From: Leisingera sp. JC1
GTDB taxonomy: Bacteria > Pseudomonadota > Alphaproteobacteria > Rhodobacterales > Rhodobacteraceae
Direction of reading: 5' to 3'
Length of the DNA: 64,000 nucleotides
NCBI RefSeq assembly: GCF_001679925.1
Contig: NZ_LYUZ01000001.1
Location: forward strand, 8,336-72,335
In this document: positions 8,042 to 17,532 of the stretch, one piece after another
How positions within the stretch are numbered: position 1 is the first letter of the stretch
How the letters are laid out: every line of letters begins with the position of its first letter
Program-made: the position numbers and the translations under genes
Notes under the pieces: model-generated
What the model was told of the DNA's origin: nothing
The model's database searches: none
The model's input: only the letters and a program-made list of their open reading frames with translations

Positions 8042-10696
8042 ATGAGTTCTAAGAAAGACCTCTTGGCGAAACGCGGGTTTCGGCCGTGTTCAAGCATCGG
8101 TGCGAAGATCACGCTTATCCTGATGGCGATGGGCGGGACTGCCGCCGCCGGAGGGATCCTTGTCACCCTGGTTTTTGCCCAGACAGGCCGCCAGATGGAG
8201 GTTCTGACTGGCGAGAAGGTGCCGCAACTGGAACTCAGCGGCCATATGGTCGATGCTGCAAGCCAGACCAAAAATGCAATGATTGGCGTTCTGCAGGCGG
8301 GTTCGGCTGAGGAGCTGTCCACAGCGGAGGCCGCTGCGGCAGCAGCGGTGTCAGCGCTTGAGGGAAGTGTCTCCGAACTTCCGTCCGCGGAACGGGCGCA
8401 ATTTGCGCCTGAAGCGGCTGAAGCCTCGGACCGGCTGAACAATCTGATTGCCTCCCGCCAGGCAGCATTCCGGAACCAGGCTTGGATCGACACTCAAACC
8501 GCCGATTTGCAAACCCTCAGCCAGGCAGTTCAGGAGAAGCTTGTGCGGGTGGCGGCTGAGGCGCGTGACAGTCTGATGGATGGTGGTGAAGAGACCATCA
8601 TACAGGTTGACGAGGTTCTGAATAACCTGGTGGATCAACAGTTCGGCAGCCTGCAGACACTGCTGGAGGCGCGCGCCGACATCAGTATTCTGTCCGGTGC
8701 CGCGCTGGCCTTGGGGCATGTCCGTGATGTGCCGACGAAGCGCGCGCTCAAGAAAATGGCTACTGACGCTCTGAAACGTCTAGAGCCGGTGCTTGGCCGT
8801 CTTGAGGAACTGGGACTGGATGCGTTCCGCGCCAAGAAGGTGAGCGAAGGCGTCGAGCTGTTCCGTTATACTCTGACTGCAAGCCGCAAAGAGCTGAAGG
8901 AGAGCCGCAAGCAGGTGATGAGCGCCCGCAACGCCAGTGTCCGTCCGCTGACCCAGGCGATGGAGCGTATGGTGTTTACCTTGTCAGTGGCTGCCACGCA
9001 GGCCAGTGCCGACAACAGAACTGCCATTCAGGGGCTGCTGGACAATCAGGTTGATGTGCTCTTGCGGCTCCTGGAAATCAATGGCTGGACCAGCGCTTTC
9101 CAGGTTGCTGCGCTGGATATGGCAGCGGCTCAGAGTATCGGGACGGCCAATTCGGCAGCAGCACCACTGCAGGAAGCGGCAGCCGCCCTGCAGGGCTACA
9201 CCGGGTTTGGCGAAGGAGTTTTTGCAAAAGAGCTGGAGGGCATGATAGCGCTGGCCGATCCCGTTCAGGGTCTTCCGGCATTCAAGGTTGCCTCGCTCGA
9301 GGCGGCAACCGAAGCTGCCAGAGCGTCTGAGGCCACGGTGGAGGCGGTTCTGCAATTCGCCCGCCGTGCAACCGCGCTTGGAAACGGAAGCCAGTTGGAA
9401 ATTGCCTCAATCGCAAACGGGCTGGCGGCCGATGTGAAGGGCGCCCAGCGGCAGCTTCAAATTCTGGCAGCAGTTTCAGCCGGGGTGTTTGTGGTGGCCT
9501 TGATACTCACCAGACTCCTGATTTTGCGCCCGTTGGCCGACATCAGTGGAACAACCGAACGCTTGGCCGCGGGCAATCTGCGCCCGGTAAAGGGTTACGA
9601 GCGCTCCAGCGATGAAATCCGCCGCATTGCGACGGCCCTTGCGGTGTTCCGAGATGGTTTGGTGGAAAAGGCTGAGGTTGAGGCCGCTGCAAATGAGGAG
9701 CGTAATGCCCGGCTCGCGGAACAGACCGCCGCTGTGACTGCCATCGGTGATGGACTCGAACGGTTGTCGCAGGGCGATTTGACCTTCCGAATCCGCGAGG
9801 AGATGGGGGAGGGGTATGCCAAGCTGCGCGACGACTTCAATGCTGCGCTTGAAAAGCTCGAAATCTCTGTCCGCAGTCTCAGTGCCAATGGTCAGTCCAT
9901 CGCCGGCGTCAGCAGCGAAATCTCTGCTGCTTCTCATGACCTGTCGGAGCGTTCCGAGCGGACTGCGCAGACCTTGGCGGGCACCGCAGCTGCGGTGAAC
10001 CAGCTCTCGGTGTCGATTACCGGAACCGCCCAGGCCTCAGGCGAGGCCTCTGCCTCGGTCGAAGCTGCGCGCCGCAACGCAACCGATAGCATCGACGTCG
10101 TGAAGCGCACATATGGTGCCATGGAGGCGATCAAGGAAAGTTCCGAGAAAATCTCCCGCATCATCGGCATGATTGAGGCGATTGCACAGCAAACCAACCT
10201 TCTGGCATTGAACGCCGGGGTCGAAGCTGCCCGGGCGGGAACCGTTGGCAAAGGCTTTGCAGTGGTGGCGTCCGAAGTTCGCACTTTGGCGCATCGTTCC
10301 AAGGAAGCTGCGACCGAGATCGCCGCCCTTGTCGATGAGGCGGGCCAGAATGTTGAACTGGGGGCCGACCTTGTCGAGCAGACACAGGCAGCCATCGGCG
10401 AAATCTCCGAATCCGTCGCCAGTGCCGCCGACCTGATGAAGACCATTTCCCAGGCATCGTCTGAGCAGTCCGGCAGCCTTCAGGAAATCAACTCAGCAAT
10501 GGCGAACCTGGACGACGCCACCACCCGGAACGCGGGCCTGTTCGAGGAGGTGACCTCCTCCAGTCAAGGGCTGTCCAAGGAGGCCCAGGCTATGGCGAGC
10601 GCACTGGGCGCCTTTCGCACAAATGCAGCCGTGCCGGAGCAGGCTTTGGATGACGCAGAGCGGCCTGAAGAGGATGCTTGGCGGTTGCAGGCCTGA
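8042..10696 (+). CDS. Methyl-accepting chemotaxis protein with large helical sensor domain
   Basis: Membrane chemoreceptor of about 884 residues. A first membrane helix (about 22-45) is followed by an unusually large, all-helical periplasmic region of about 430 residues, a second membrane helix (about 475-500), a HAMP domain, a second HAMP-like segment (about 535-605), and the conserved signalling domain with the hairpin tip [20 protein letters not shown] (near nt 10171-10230). The tip has Gly-Val where many receptors have Ala-Ile, a tolerated change. There is no C-terminal CheR-docking pentapeptide. The start at 8042 is chosen because it puts a short cytoplasmic tail before the first helix; an in-frame ATG at 7994 is the alternative. 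No che genes lie nearby, so it is an orphan receptor. The ligand is unknown; the sensor region resembles no domain I recognise. Confidence 0.9.
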   Translation: MSSKKDLLAKRGFRPCSSIGAKITLILMAMGGTAAAGGILVTLVFAQTGRQMEVLTGEKVPQLELSGHMVDAASQTKNAMIGVLQAGSAEELSTAEAAAAAAVSALEGSVSELPSAERAQFAPEAAEASDRLNNLIASRQAAFRNQAWIDTQTADLQTLSQAVQEKLVRVAAEARDSLMDGGEETIIQVDEVLNNLVDQQFGSLQTLLEARADISILSGAALALGHVRDVPTKRALKKMATDALKRLEPVLGRLEELGLDAFRAKKVSEGVELFRYTLTASRKELKESRKQVMSARNASVRPLTQAMERMVFTLSVAATQASADNRTAIQGLLDNQVDVLLRLLEINGWTSAFQVAALDMAAAQSIGTANSAAAPLQEAAAALQGYTGFGEGVFAKELEGMIALADPVQGLPAFKVASLEAATEAARASEATVEAVLQFARRATALGNGSQLEIASIANGLAADVKGAQRQLQILAAVSAGVFVVALILTRLLILRPLADISGTTERLAAGNLRPVKGYERSSDEIRRIATALAVFRDGLVEKAEVEAAANEERNARLAEQTAAVTAIGDGLERLSQGDLTFRIREEMGEGYAKLRDDFNAALEKLEISVRSLSANGQSIAGVSSEISAASHDLSERSERTAQTLAGTAAAVNQLSVSITGTAQASGEASASVEAARRNATDSIDVVKRTYGAMEAIKESSEKISRIIGMIEAIAQQTNLLALNAGVEAARAGTVGKGFAVVASEVRTLAHRSKEAATEIAALVDEAGQNVELGADLVEQTQAAIGEISESVASAADLMKTISQASSEQSGSLQEINSAMANLDDATTRNAGLFEEVTSSSQGLSKEAQAMASALGAFRTNAAVPEQALDDAERPEEDAWRLQA

Positions 10697-10828
10697 CCAG
10701 AATTTTGAACCTGCGCGCGCGGCGGCTGGCGCCGTGGGGGAGGCGCAAATGGGCGCCGCGGCTGATCAAATGAAAGTGGTTTGGAAACGACGCTTCGGCG
10801 CAGTCGGCTTGGCGTGATTTTGAAGATT

Positions 10829-10904
10829 TGGTGGAGCCTAGCGGGATCGAACCGCTGACCTCCTGCATGCCATGCAGGCGCTCTCCCAGCTGAGCTAAGG
10901 CCCC
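10829..10904 (-). tRNA. tRNA-Ala (GGC anticodon)
   Basis: The reverse strand folds as a 76-base cloverleaf with encoded CCA. The acceptor stem pairs GGGGCCT with AGGCTCC (one G-U), the D arm is GCTC/GAGC, the anticodon stem CCTGC/GCAGG encloses the loop ATGGCAT with GGC at positions 34-36, and the T arm AGCGG/CCGCT holds TTCGATC. The GGC anticodon reads GCC/GCU alanine codons. Confidence 0.97.
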
Positions 10905-11044
10905 AAACCTGTCCGCTTTCAGTGTCCGTTCCGTTTCCAGTGCGGTCCGTCTTGCGGTGTGAGCGTCGTTTACGGGACGGCGGCGCGGGCTGCAAGCGGA
11001 AAAATGCGCCGGGTCCGAAATTTTTTGCCGCCGGTCAAAGCGGA

Positions 11045-11078
11045 CGGTCCGGGGACAGCAGGCCGCATCCCCGAACCG
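11045..11078 (-). terminator. Hairpin downstream of the FYDLN gene
   Basis: CGGTCCGGGGA and TCCCCGAACCG pair over 11 positions with one mismatch (a G-T wobble on the minus strand) around a 12-base loop, 11 bases beyond the end of the minus-strand gene. No T-run follows directly. Confidence 0.5.
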
Positions 11079-11089
11079 TTTGAAACGCC

Positions 11090-11416
11090 TTAGGAATCGT
11101 CGTCCGGCGACGACATGTCGGCGATGTCGTCCAGAGAGACGTTGTCATCATCATCGTCATCATCCAGGACATCATCGCCCAGATCGACATCGACGTCGTC
11201 GTCATCGTCCAGGACCACGTCATCCGCGTCCATGTTCTCTTTGGCCTTCAGGGTGGCCGCGTCTTCGGCATCGGCTTCGATCATCCGGGTCTTGCCGGTG
11301 TCCAGCTCGACGACCTCGCCCGTGTAGGGGCTGACGATCGGGTCCTTGTTCAGGTCATAAAAGCGCTTGCCAGTGGTGGGGCAGACGCGCTTTACACCCC
11401 ATTCTTCCTTGGGCAT
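11090..11416 (-). CDS. FYDLN acid-tail protein (TIGR02300-type)
   Basis: A 108-residue protein typical of alphaproteobacteria. The N-terminal 45 residues hold the family block WGVKRVCPTTGKRFYDLN and DPIVSPYTGE; the rest is a very acidic low-complexity tail rich in Asp (the plus strand shows repeated tcg/tca triplets). The family has no established biochemical function; the conserved Cys and the SPYTG segment suggest a small structural or nucleic-acid-associated domain, but this is a guess. It stands alone, divergent from the YgjP-type peptidase, 100 bases apart. Confidence 0.92.
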   Translation of the reverse strand: MPKEEWGVKRVCPTTGKRFYDLNKDPIVSPYTGEVVELDTGKTRMIEADAEDAATLKAKENMDADDVVLDDDDDVDVDLGDDVLDDDDDDDNVSLDDIADMSSPDDDS

Positions 11417-11516
11417 GTGGATCCCCTTGATTTACTGGTGAGTCGTATCGACGATTCCGGTGCCTTGCCATATGAGGGGGGCACTGTCAAAGCCAAAGCC
11501 TGGAAAGGGCGCGTGC

Positions 11517-12203
11517 ATGGCCGAATATCATCTGTCCGGGAATCCACCGGTGCCGCTTACCCTGCGCCGGTCCGCGCAGGCGCGGCGGATCAGCCTGCGG
11601 ATATCTTCGCTGGACGGGCGGGTCACGCTGACCCTGCCCAAGGGACTGCCGGAGAAGACCGCCCTGGCCTTTGCCGAGGAAAAGGCCGACTGGATCCGGG
11701 CCAACCTGGAGAAGCACCCGGATGCCGTGGAGGCGGACTTTGGCGCGGTGCTGCCCATTGACGGCCAGGACCGGGTGATTGAGCCAGCACCAGGGCGGCG
11801 GATCCGGCTGGAGGCTGGCAGTGTTTCGGTGCCGGGGCCCAATCCAGGGCGGCCCTTGCAGCGATACTTGAGGGAGCTGGCGCGTAACCGGCTGGCTGAA
11901 GCATCGGATTTTTACGCGGCCCGGCTAGGCAGGAAGTACTGCCGTCTCACCCTGCGCGACACCCGCTCCCGCTGGGGATCCTGCTCTGCGGATGGCGGGC
12001 TGATGTATTCCTGGCGGCTGATCCTGGCACCGCCCGCGGTGCTGCGCTATGTTGCCGCCCACGAAGTAGCGCATCTGCAGGAAATGAACCACTCGCAGGC
12101 CTTCTGGGACACAGTGGAGCGTATTCATGGCCGCTGGCAGGACCAGCGAACCTGGCTGCGCGAAAATGGTGCAAGCCTGCACCGCTACCGTTTCGGCGAA
12201 TGA
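11517..12203 (+). CDS. YgjP-like (DUF45) zinc metallopeptidase-fold protein
   Basis: A 228-residue protein of the YgjP/SprT-like M48-related fold. The C-terminal catalytic region has RDTRSRWGSCS, then HEVAHLQEMNHSQAFW: the HExxH zinc motif with a third His in the NHS segment, exactly as in YgjP. The N-terminal half is a beta-rich domain typical of the family. Some members have been assayed as UTP pyrophosphatases, others annotated as peptidases, so the activity is open. The ATG at 11517 follows a good GGAAAGGG ribosome site; an upstream in-frame start at 11460 adds only unconserved residues. Confidence 0.88.
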   Translation: MAEYHLSGNPPVPLTLRRSAQARRISLRISSLDGRVTLTLPKGLPEKTALAFAEEKADWIRANLEKHPDAVEADFGAVLPIDGQDRVIEPAPGRRIRLEAGSVSVPGPNPGRPLQRYLRELARNRLAEASDFYAARLGRKYCRLTLRDTRSRWGSCSADGGLMYSWRLILAPPAVLRYVAAHEVAHLQEMNHSQAFWDTVERIHGRWQDQRTWLRENGASLHRYRFGE

Positions 12204-12286
12204 AATCAGCGCTTTGACCCTGCGGGTGTGCGGGCTAAGCTGGCGCCAGTTGCAGTTGCCAGTTCCCGGTCCAAAGGCCCGTACCC

Positions 12287-14146
12287 GTGTCAGACAAGCC
12301 GCAAAGACGCCTTGCCGCCATTTTTATGCTGGATGTCTCCGGCTTCAGCCGCATGATGGCCGAGGATGAGGCCGGCACTCTGAACCAGGTGCTTGCTCAG
12401 CAGCAGACCCTGATTGCGCCGGCGATCCGCAGCCACGGCGGCCGCATCATCAAGCTGATGGGCGACGGTGTTCTGGCACTGTTCCCCAGCGTAATATCAG
12501 CAGTGGAGGCTGCAGCACAGATCCAGGCGGACGCAGCCCGCACCCGCCACCTGCAGCTGCGCATCGGTATCAATCTGGGGGAAGTGCTGATCGCGCAGGG
12601 CGACGTTTTCGGCGACGAGGTGAATATCGCAGCCCGGCTGGAAAGCCTGGCGCATCCGGGCGGGGTGGCGCTTTCAGCTTCAGCCTATGACCAGGTCCGC
12701 AACCGCATCCCCTATGACTTCGAAGACTTCGGCCTGCATGAGGTGAAGAACATCCCTGATCCGGTGCAGGTCTATTTCCTGGGTGATGAGCTCACGTCGC
12801 TGCCGTCCCTGCGCCGCAGCGCTCCGCCCCGGAAACAGAAGGAACCCGTGCCTCGCAAGGGAATACGGCCCGCGGTATTGCTTGCCGCGGGCTGCATCGG
12901 TGCCGTCACCGCAGTGGCCGGTATCTGGGGCTGGCACTCCGCAGACCGTCTGAATACCTCTGTAGCATCCGTGCCCGGTTCTCCAGCTGCTTCCGCTTTT
13001 GAAGGCAACCCAGCAGTCGCCATTCTGCCTTTCACTTCTGACACGCTTCAGCCGGAAACGGCGCGGATGCTGGCGCAGGAAGTAGCACGCAACCTCGCCG
13101 CAGCCAGTGGTGTCCGCATCATTGCACCGTCCAGCGCACGGGCTGCTGAAGGTTTGCTGCCAGGGGAGGCGGCTGTGCTGCTAGGCGCCGATTTCGTCGT
13201 GGCGGGCCATTTGCCTGGAACCCTGCAGGAGGGGGCCGGTCTGAAAATCCTTCAGGCGACAAGCGGCAGCGAAGGTAAGGCAGGGGCAGAACCGCTGAGT
13301 ATTCTGCCGCCTCAGCCGCAACACTCTGTGTCGGCTCTTGCGCCGGAACTTGCGGCCAGCATCATTGGCTACTTCGGCAAGCCTTTGCCAGAAAGCAGCC
13401 GTCCTGATGTCGCCGATGGCGCTATGCTGCAGTTGTTCACCGCCCGTAGCCTGATGCAGCAGGGGGACCGCGGCGGTGCACATCTGGCCCTGCAACGGGC
13501 ACAACAGATGGCGCCGGATTGGCCGGAAGCGCAGGCCTTGGCGGCGCTCTGGCATTTGGACATTCTCACTGGTCCAGCAGCGGGGTTGCCTGATCGCGCG
13601 TCAGAGGCGGCAGAGCTGGTCAAGGGGCTGCCGTCAGGGGCAACGGTGCTGCAGCTGCGGGCGCTGGCAGCGCAATTTTCAGGCCGCCACGGCGAGGCTT
13701 TGCAATTAGCCGGGATCTTGGCGGAGGATTATCCGAACGATGCGTCAGGACAGTTGCTGCGGGCCTGGCTACTGCATCTCGCAGGTCAGGGCAGCAGCGC
13801 CCAGAAAGTTCTCGGGAATGTCCGCCGCCTCGAACCCCTGCCTCAGCCGATGGTCCTGACCGTTGAAGCCGGTCTCCACCTCGCCGCCGGCAGGGAGGCC
13901 GAGGCCGCCGCCGCCGCGGCTGAAGCGCTGAGGATTGAACCTGCAGCGCAGCTGGCCTTGGTGCTGCATTGCGCCAGCCTGGCTGCGCTTGGCAGTTTTG
14001 AAGAGGCTGCCGATGCCTGCAGCCGGCTAAAGGGCGCTCCGCTGACGGTCGATCAGGCTGTGGCGGCTTTTCCCTTTTCCGCCGCAGCACCTCAGCGGGC
14101 TCTGCGCACAGGCCTCAGTCTGGCGGGGCTGCCGGGCCGCCCCTGA
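12287..14146 (+). CDS. Class III adenylate/guanylate cyclase with TolB-like and TPR regions
   Basis: A 619-residue signalling protein. Residues about 8-165 form a class III nucleotidyl cyclase domain: the first metal Asp is in FMLDVSGFSRMM, the second in KLMGDGVLALF, and the transition-state region is GDVFGDEVNIAARLESLA, so the core residues look intact. A single membrane helix (about 195-217) separates it from a TolB-like region (about 243-345, NPAVAILPFTSDT) and TPR-like helical repeats (about 370-600). The catalytic domain should be cytoplasmic and the C-terminal part outside the inner membrane. The start is GTG 12287 with AAAGG upstream. It is probably co-transcribed with the GntR gene and second cyclase that follow. 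Adenylate versus guanylate specificity cannot be read securely. Confidence 0.87.
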   Translation: MSDKPQRRLAAIFMLDVSGFSRMMAEDEAGTLNQVLAQQQTLIAPAIRSHGGRIIKLMGDGVLALFPSVISAVEAAAQIQADAARTRHLQLRIGINLGEVLIAQGDVFGDEVNIAARLESLAHPGGVALSASAYDQVRNRIPYDFEDFGLHEVKNIPDPVQVYFLGDELTSLPSLRRSAPPRKQKEPVPRKGIRPAVLLAAGCIGAVTAVAGIWGWHSADRLNTSVASVPGSPAASAFEGNPAVAILPFTSDTLQPETARMLAQEVARNLAAASGVRIIAPSSARAAEGLLPGEAAVLLGADFVVAGHLPGTLQEGAGLKILQATSGSEGKAGAEPLSILPPQPQHSVSALAPELAASIIGYFGKPLPESSRPDVADGAMLQLFTARSLMQQGDRGGAHLALQRAQQMAPDWPEAQALAALWHLDILTGPAAGLPDRASEAAELVKGLPSGATVLQLRALAAQFSGRHGEALQLAGILAEDYPNDASGQLLRAWLLHLAGQGSSAQKVLGNVRRLEPLPQPMVLTVEAGLHLAAGREAEAAAAAAEALRIEPAAQLALVLHCASLAALGSFEEAADACSRLKGAPLTVDQAVAAFPFSAAAPQRALRTGLSLAGLPGRP

Positions 14147-14200
14147 AGTTGCGCGTAATTGTCTGGTTGACCACGCCAGGTTTTGTGATCACATGAGCGG

Positions 14201-14857
14201 ATGAGCCAGACTGCCCGCCCCGCCCAAGAAACTGCCTCCGCACCCGCCCATGACCGCGTCTACCGGACACTTCGGACGCGTATTATGCACGGTGAGATTA
14301 CCCCGGGAGCTGCCTTGACCTTGCGCGGGATCGGCGGCGAATTCGGTGTCTCGATGACACCAGCGCGCGAGGCGGTGCGGCGACTGGCAGCGGAGGGCGC
14401 GCTGTTCCTGTCGTCCTCAGGCCGGGTAACCACGCCAGAACTCACCAATGAGCGGATCGAGGAACTGGCTGCTCTGCGGGCGCTGCTGGAGGTGGAACTG
14501 GCCAGCCGCGCGCTGCCGCGCGCCCATATGGCGTTGATCGACCGGCTGCAGACGATCAACTCCAACGTGGCGGAGATGGTCTCCAAACGCGATGCCGTTG
14601 GCTACATCCGCACCAACCTGGAGTTTCACCGCACCCTCTACCTGCGCGCCCAGGCGCCGGCCATGCTGGCCATGGCGGAAACTGTCTGGCTGCAGCTTGG
14701 CCCCACCATGCGGGCGCTCTATGGCCGTTTGCGCCGCACCGACCCGCCGCAGAACCATCGTCTGATTATCGCCGCGCTCAAGGCGGGGGATGAACCCGGC
14801 CTGCGGCTGGCAGTGCGCTCAGACGTGACACAAGGCCTGCGGCTGCTGGCAGGCTAG
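14201..14857 (+). CDS. GntR-family regulator, FadR/FCD subfamily
   Basis: A 218-residue transcription factor. The N-terminal winged helix (about 18-82) contains LTLRGIGGEFGVSMTPAREAVRRLAAEGAL, the GntR signature. The C-terminal all-helical FCD ligand-binding domain (about 88-210) keeps the metal/ligand pattern of Asp/Arg near the LRALLEVELA segment and His in NLEFHRTLY and in QNHRLI. FCD regulators normally sense small organic acids. It lies between two cyclase genes, 54 bases after one and 54 before the other; its target is unknown. Confidence 0.9.
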   Translation: MSQTARPAQETASAPAHDRVYRTLRTRIMHGEITPGAALTLRGIGGEFGVSMTPAREAVRRLAAEGALFLSSSGRVTTPELTNERIEELAALRALLEVELASRALPRAHMALIDRLQTINSNVAEMVSKRDAVGYIRTNLEFHRTLYLRAQAPAMLAMAETVWLQLGPTMRALYGRLRRTDPPQNHRLIIAALKAGDEPGLRLAVRSDVTQGLRLLAG

Positions 14858-14911
14858 GGCGGTTTTGAAGCCGGTTTCCAGGCGCTGGCCAAACTGGTAC
14901 ACTCCAACCCT

Positions 14912-17146
14912 ATGAAAAGCCCTTCAAATCGCCGCCTGGCTGCGATCCTGGCCGCGGATGTGGCGGGCTATTCCCGGCTGACCGCCTCGGATGAGGAAGG
15001 CACAGTGGCAGCGCTCCGCGCCATCCGCAGCGAAGTGGTGGAGCCGCTCACAGATCAGCACGGCGGCCGCATCGCCAATACCGCAGGCGACAGTTTCCTG
15101 ATCGAATTCCGCAGCGCCGTCGATGCGTTGCGCGCCGCCCTCAGCATCCAGGACCGGTTGCAGGCCCGGAATGTGGTAGCGGGAGCCGACCGCGTCATCC
15201 TGCTGCGCATCGGCCTCAATGTGGGGGATGTTATCTCCAATGGCGACGACATTCTGGGCGACGGTGTCAACGTGGCCGCCAGGCTGGAGGCGCTGGCTGA
15301 GCCGGGCGGGATCACTGCTTCGGAGGCCGTCGTCGGCTATGCTCGCAAAAGCATTGCCGCGGACTTCATTCCAATGGGCCCGCAAAGGGTCAAGAATATC
15401 CCGGAGCCGGTGAAAGCCTTCCGGGTTCAAAAGAGCGGACATGCGCCGCAGAAGGCAGCGCGTGCCACGGTCCCGCGCGCCCGGCTGGCCGCCGGGGCTG
15501 GCATTCTGGCCGCGGCGGCGGGCGCGGTTTTGTGGCTCGCCCCCTCGCAGCCGAATCCGGATCAGGCTGTCGTGGCGCGTATGGCCTTTCCGCTGCCGGA
15601 TCTTCCTTCTGTTGCGGTGATGCCGCTGGCCGATGCCACAGGCGAAACCGGTAACGCGACGCTGGCGGACGGGTTTTCCGAGGATCTGATCACCGACCTG
15701 TCACGGATTTCCGGCCTGTTCGTGATCTCCGGCAACAGTTCCTTTGCCTACCAGGACCGGCAGATCAGCACCGCACAATTCGCTGAGGAACTGGGCGTGC
15801 GCTATGTGGTCGACGGCAGCCTGCGCCGCACCGGGGCTGACTTCCGGGCCAATATCCGGCTAACCGACACATCCAGCGGCCAGCTGGTCTGGGCGGAGCG
15901 TTTCGACGGTCCGGTGGAGAACATCTTCTCGTTTCAGAACCGTATAGCACTGGATATCGCCAATGCGCTGGATCTGCCGCTGGATGACGAAGAGCGTACT
16001 GGGATCGAACAAGTGGATACCGCGACCATAGCGGCGCGCGAGGCGTTCCAGCAGGGATGGGAGCTTTTTGCGCGCTTCAACGAGCAAGACAACCTGGCCG
16101 CAATCCCGCATTTCGAACAGGCGGTGTTGCTGGACCCTGACTACGGCCGCGCTTGGGCCTTCCTGGCGATGGCGCATCTTCGTCCGCATATCTTGCACCA
16201 TTGGCAGGGCTACACTCCGGCCACCGGCCAGACGCATATCGGCGAGTTCTACAAATACCTGCGCGAAGCCGCCAGGCACGACACACCGCTTAAGCATGTG
16301 ATCCGGGCGATGGTGCTGCTGAACCTGCCGGATTGGGAGGGGGTTTACGGCGGCAGCCGCGGCACCAGCGAGGCCCGGCAGGAAGCGGCAAAGGCAATTG
16401 CTCTGCAGCCCAGCGACCCAGAGGCGCATTTGGCAATGGGCTGGGCACTGATCGCCGCAGGCGAGCCGCAGGAAGGTCTGGCTTTTGTCCATGCCGCTAT
16501 GCGGCTCGATCCCAGGCATCCAAGCCACTATGCGCTGTTTGAGGCGGCGGCTTTGTTTGCGATGGAGGACTACGCCCAAGCTGCCGTAGTGTTGCAGGCT
16601 GAGGTGGACCGCAATCCCCAAGCGCGGGAACTGATGCCTGTGGCGGCCTCGGCGCTGGCGATGCAGGGGGAGCTGCGGGCTGCGCGTGCCATGGTTGAGC
16701 GCTGGCACGGCAGCAACAGCTCTGCTTCACTGCCGGCCGCGGTGCAAGACTATTTCTTCATCCTCCGCTGGACAGGCGCCAGTCGGCACCTGAACCAGCG
16801 GCTGACGGACGGGCTGCGGCTGGCGGCGCTGCCACCGGGGACCACTGTTGCCAGTCTCAGGGCGGAACTGTCGCTGCCAGACGCCATCACCCAGCGTCAG
16901 GCGGTCCAGGCACTTGGGCTTTTCGGCGCCGCAGCGGCGCCAGCAGTGCCTGAGTTGACCAAACTTTTGCAAAGCCCTTCTGCCTTTGTTCGCAAAGAGG
17001 CTGCCAACACCCTGGGAAACATCGGCGTTGCCGCCGCACCAGCCTTGGCCGCGCTGGACGCGCTGGCGGGCAAGGGACTCGCTGGCAAACGCGCGACCCT
17101 TGCTGCGGAGCGAATCCGCAGAAGCTTGGCTGAGGAGGAACTCTGA
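14912..17146 (+). CDS. Class III nucleotidyl cyclase with TolB-like, TPR and HEAT-like regions
   Basis: A 744-residue protein, paralogous in layout to the gene at 12287. The cyclase domain (about 6-170) has metal Asp residues in LAADVAGYSRL and NTAGDSFLIEF and the GDDILGDGVNVAARLEALAEPGG segment. A membrane helix lies at about 190-210. The TolB-like domain (about 228-350) includes PSVAVMPLADATG, FSEDLITDLSRI and GVRYVVDGSLRR, typical of cyclase-TolB-TPR proteins in rhizobia and roseobacters. TPR-like repeats fill about 365-600. The last 80 residues carry two HEAT-like repeats (RQAVQALGLFG, VRKEAANTLGNIG), absent from the two related proteins in the window. Likely a membrane-anchored cAMP/cGMP signalling or scaffold protein. 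Confidence 0.88.
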   Translation: MKSPSNRRLAAILAADVAGYSRLTASDEEGTVAALRAIRSEVVEPLTDQHGGRIANTAGDSFLIEFRSAVDALRAALSIQDRLQARNVVAGADRVILLRIGLNVGDVISNGDDILGDGVNVAARLEALAEPGGITASEAVVGYARKSIAADFIPMGPQRVKNIPEPVKAFRVQKSGHAPQKAARATVPRARLAAGAGILAAAAGAVLWLAPSQPNPDQAVVARMAFPLPDLPSVAVMPLADATGETGNATLADGFSEDLITDLSRISGLFVISGNSSFAYQDRQISTAQFAEELGVRYVVDGSLRRTGADFRANIRLTDTSSGQLVWAERFDGPVENIFSFQNRIALDIANALDLPLDDEERTGIEQVDTATIAAREAFQQGWELFARFNEQDNLAAIPHFEQAVLLDPDYGRAWAFLAMAHLRPHILHHWQGYTPATGQTHIGEFYKYLREAARHDTPLKHVIRAMVLLNLPDWEGVYGGSRGTSEARQEAAKAIALQPSDPEAHLAMGWALIAAGEPQEGLAFVHAAMRLDPRHPSHYALFEAAALFAMEDYAQAAVVLQAEVDRNPQARELMPVAASALAMQGELRAARAMVERWHGSNSSASLPAAVQDYFFILRWTGASRHLNQRLTDGLRLAALPPGTTVASLRAELSLPDAITQRQAVQALGLFGAAAAPAVPELTKLLQSPSAFVRKEAANTLGNIGVAAAPALAALDALAGKGLAGKRATLAAERIRRSLAEEEL

Positions 17147-17410
17147 CTGGAGGCGTATTCGCCGCCTGAGGCCTTCAGCCGGACGTGAGTATTGCGGTGC
17201 AGGTTTTCTGCCGGAGCACAGGCTCGAATCCTCCATCTTTCAGGGGGAGATTCTTCGGTTGCGCACTGATGAACGGGACCGGGGAAGCACCCCGGAGGTG
17301 GAGAACTGGCATTGGCAGGTGATTGTTTGCGCCGCTTTGAGTGGCGCAGGAAAGCTCTGGCTTCTGCAAGTGCTGCATGAAGCGGAGCTGGGTTAAGAGC
17401 TTAATCTAAA
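17147..17410. other. Intergenic stretch with no recognised gene
   Basis: Part of a 386-base gap between the cyclase gene and the ABC operon. Directly after the cyclase stop is a small GGCG-TATT-CGCC hairpin that may terminate transcription. The rest shows no open frame with a ribosome site or conserved content. The promoter-like palindromes begin at 17411. Confidence 0.5.
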
Positions 17411-17463
17411 TAGGGTATTCCAAAGGTGCATAGCACTGATGTGCGCGGCGCATACCCTATGCG
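17411..17463 (+). promoter_or_regulatory. Palindromic operator candidate upstream of the ABC importer operon
   Basis: Two overlapping inverted repeats lie 70-122 bases before the binding-protein gene. TAGGGTAT (17411-17418) pairs with ATACCCTA (17452-17459), and CGCATA-CCC-TATGCG (17449-17463) is a perfect 6-3-6 palindrome. A smaller GTGC-ATA-GCAC palindrome sits between them. The operon ends with its own LysR gene, so this is the likely LysR binding region; that link is inference. Confidence 0.45.
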
Positions 17464-17532
17464 ATATCGGCATTTCACAGTTCGTGCTCCGCAGGCTAGC
17501 GTTTGCGGCATAATCACAGGGGAGTATGCCTA

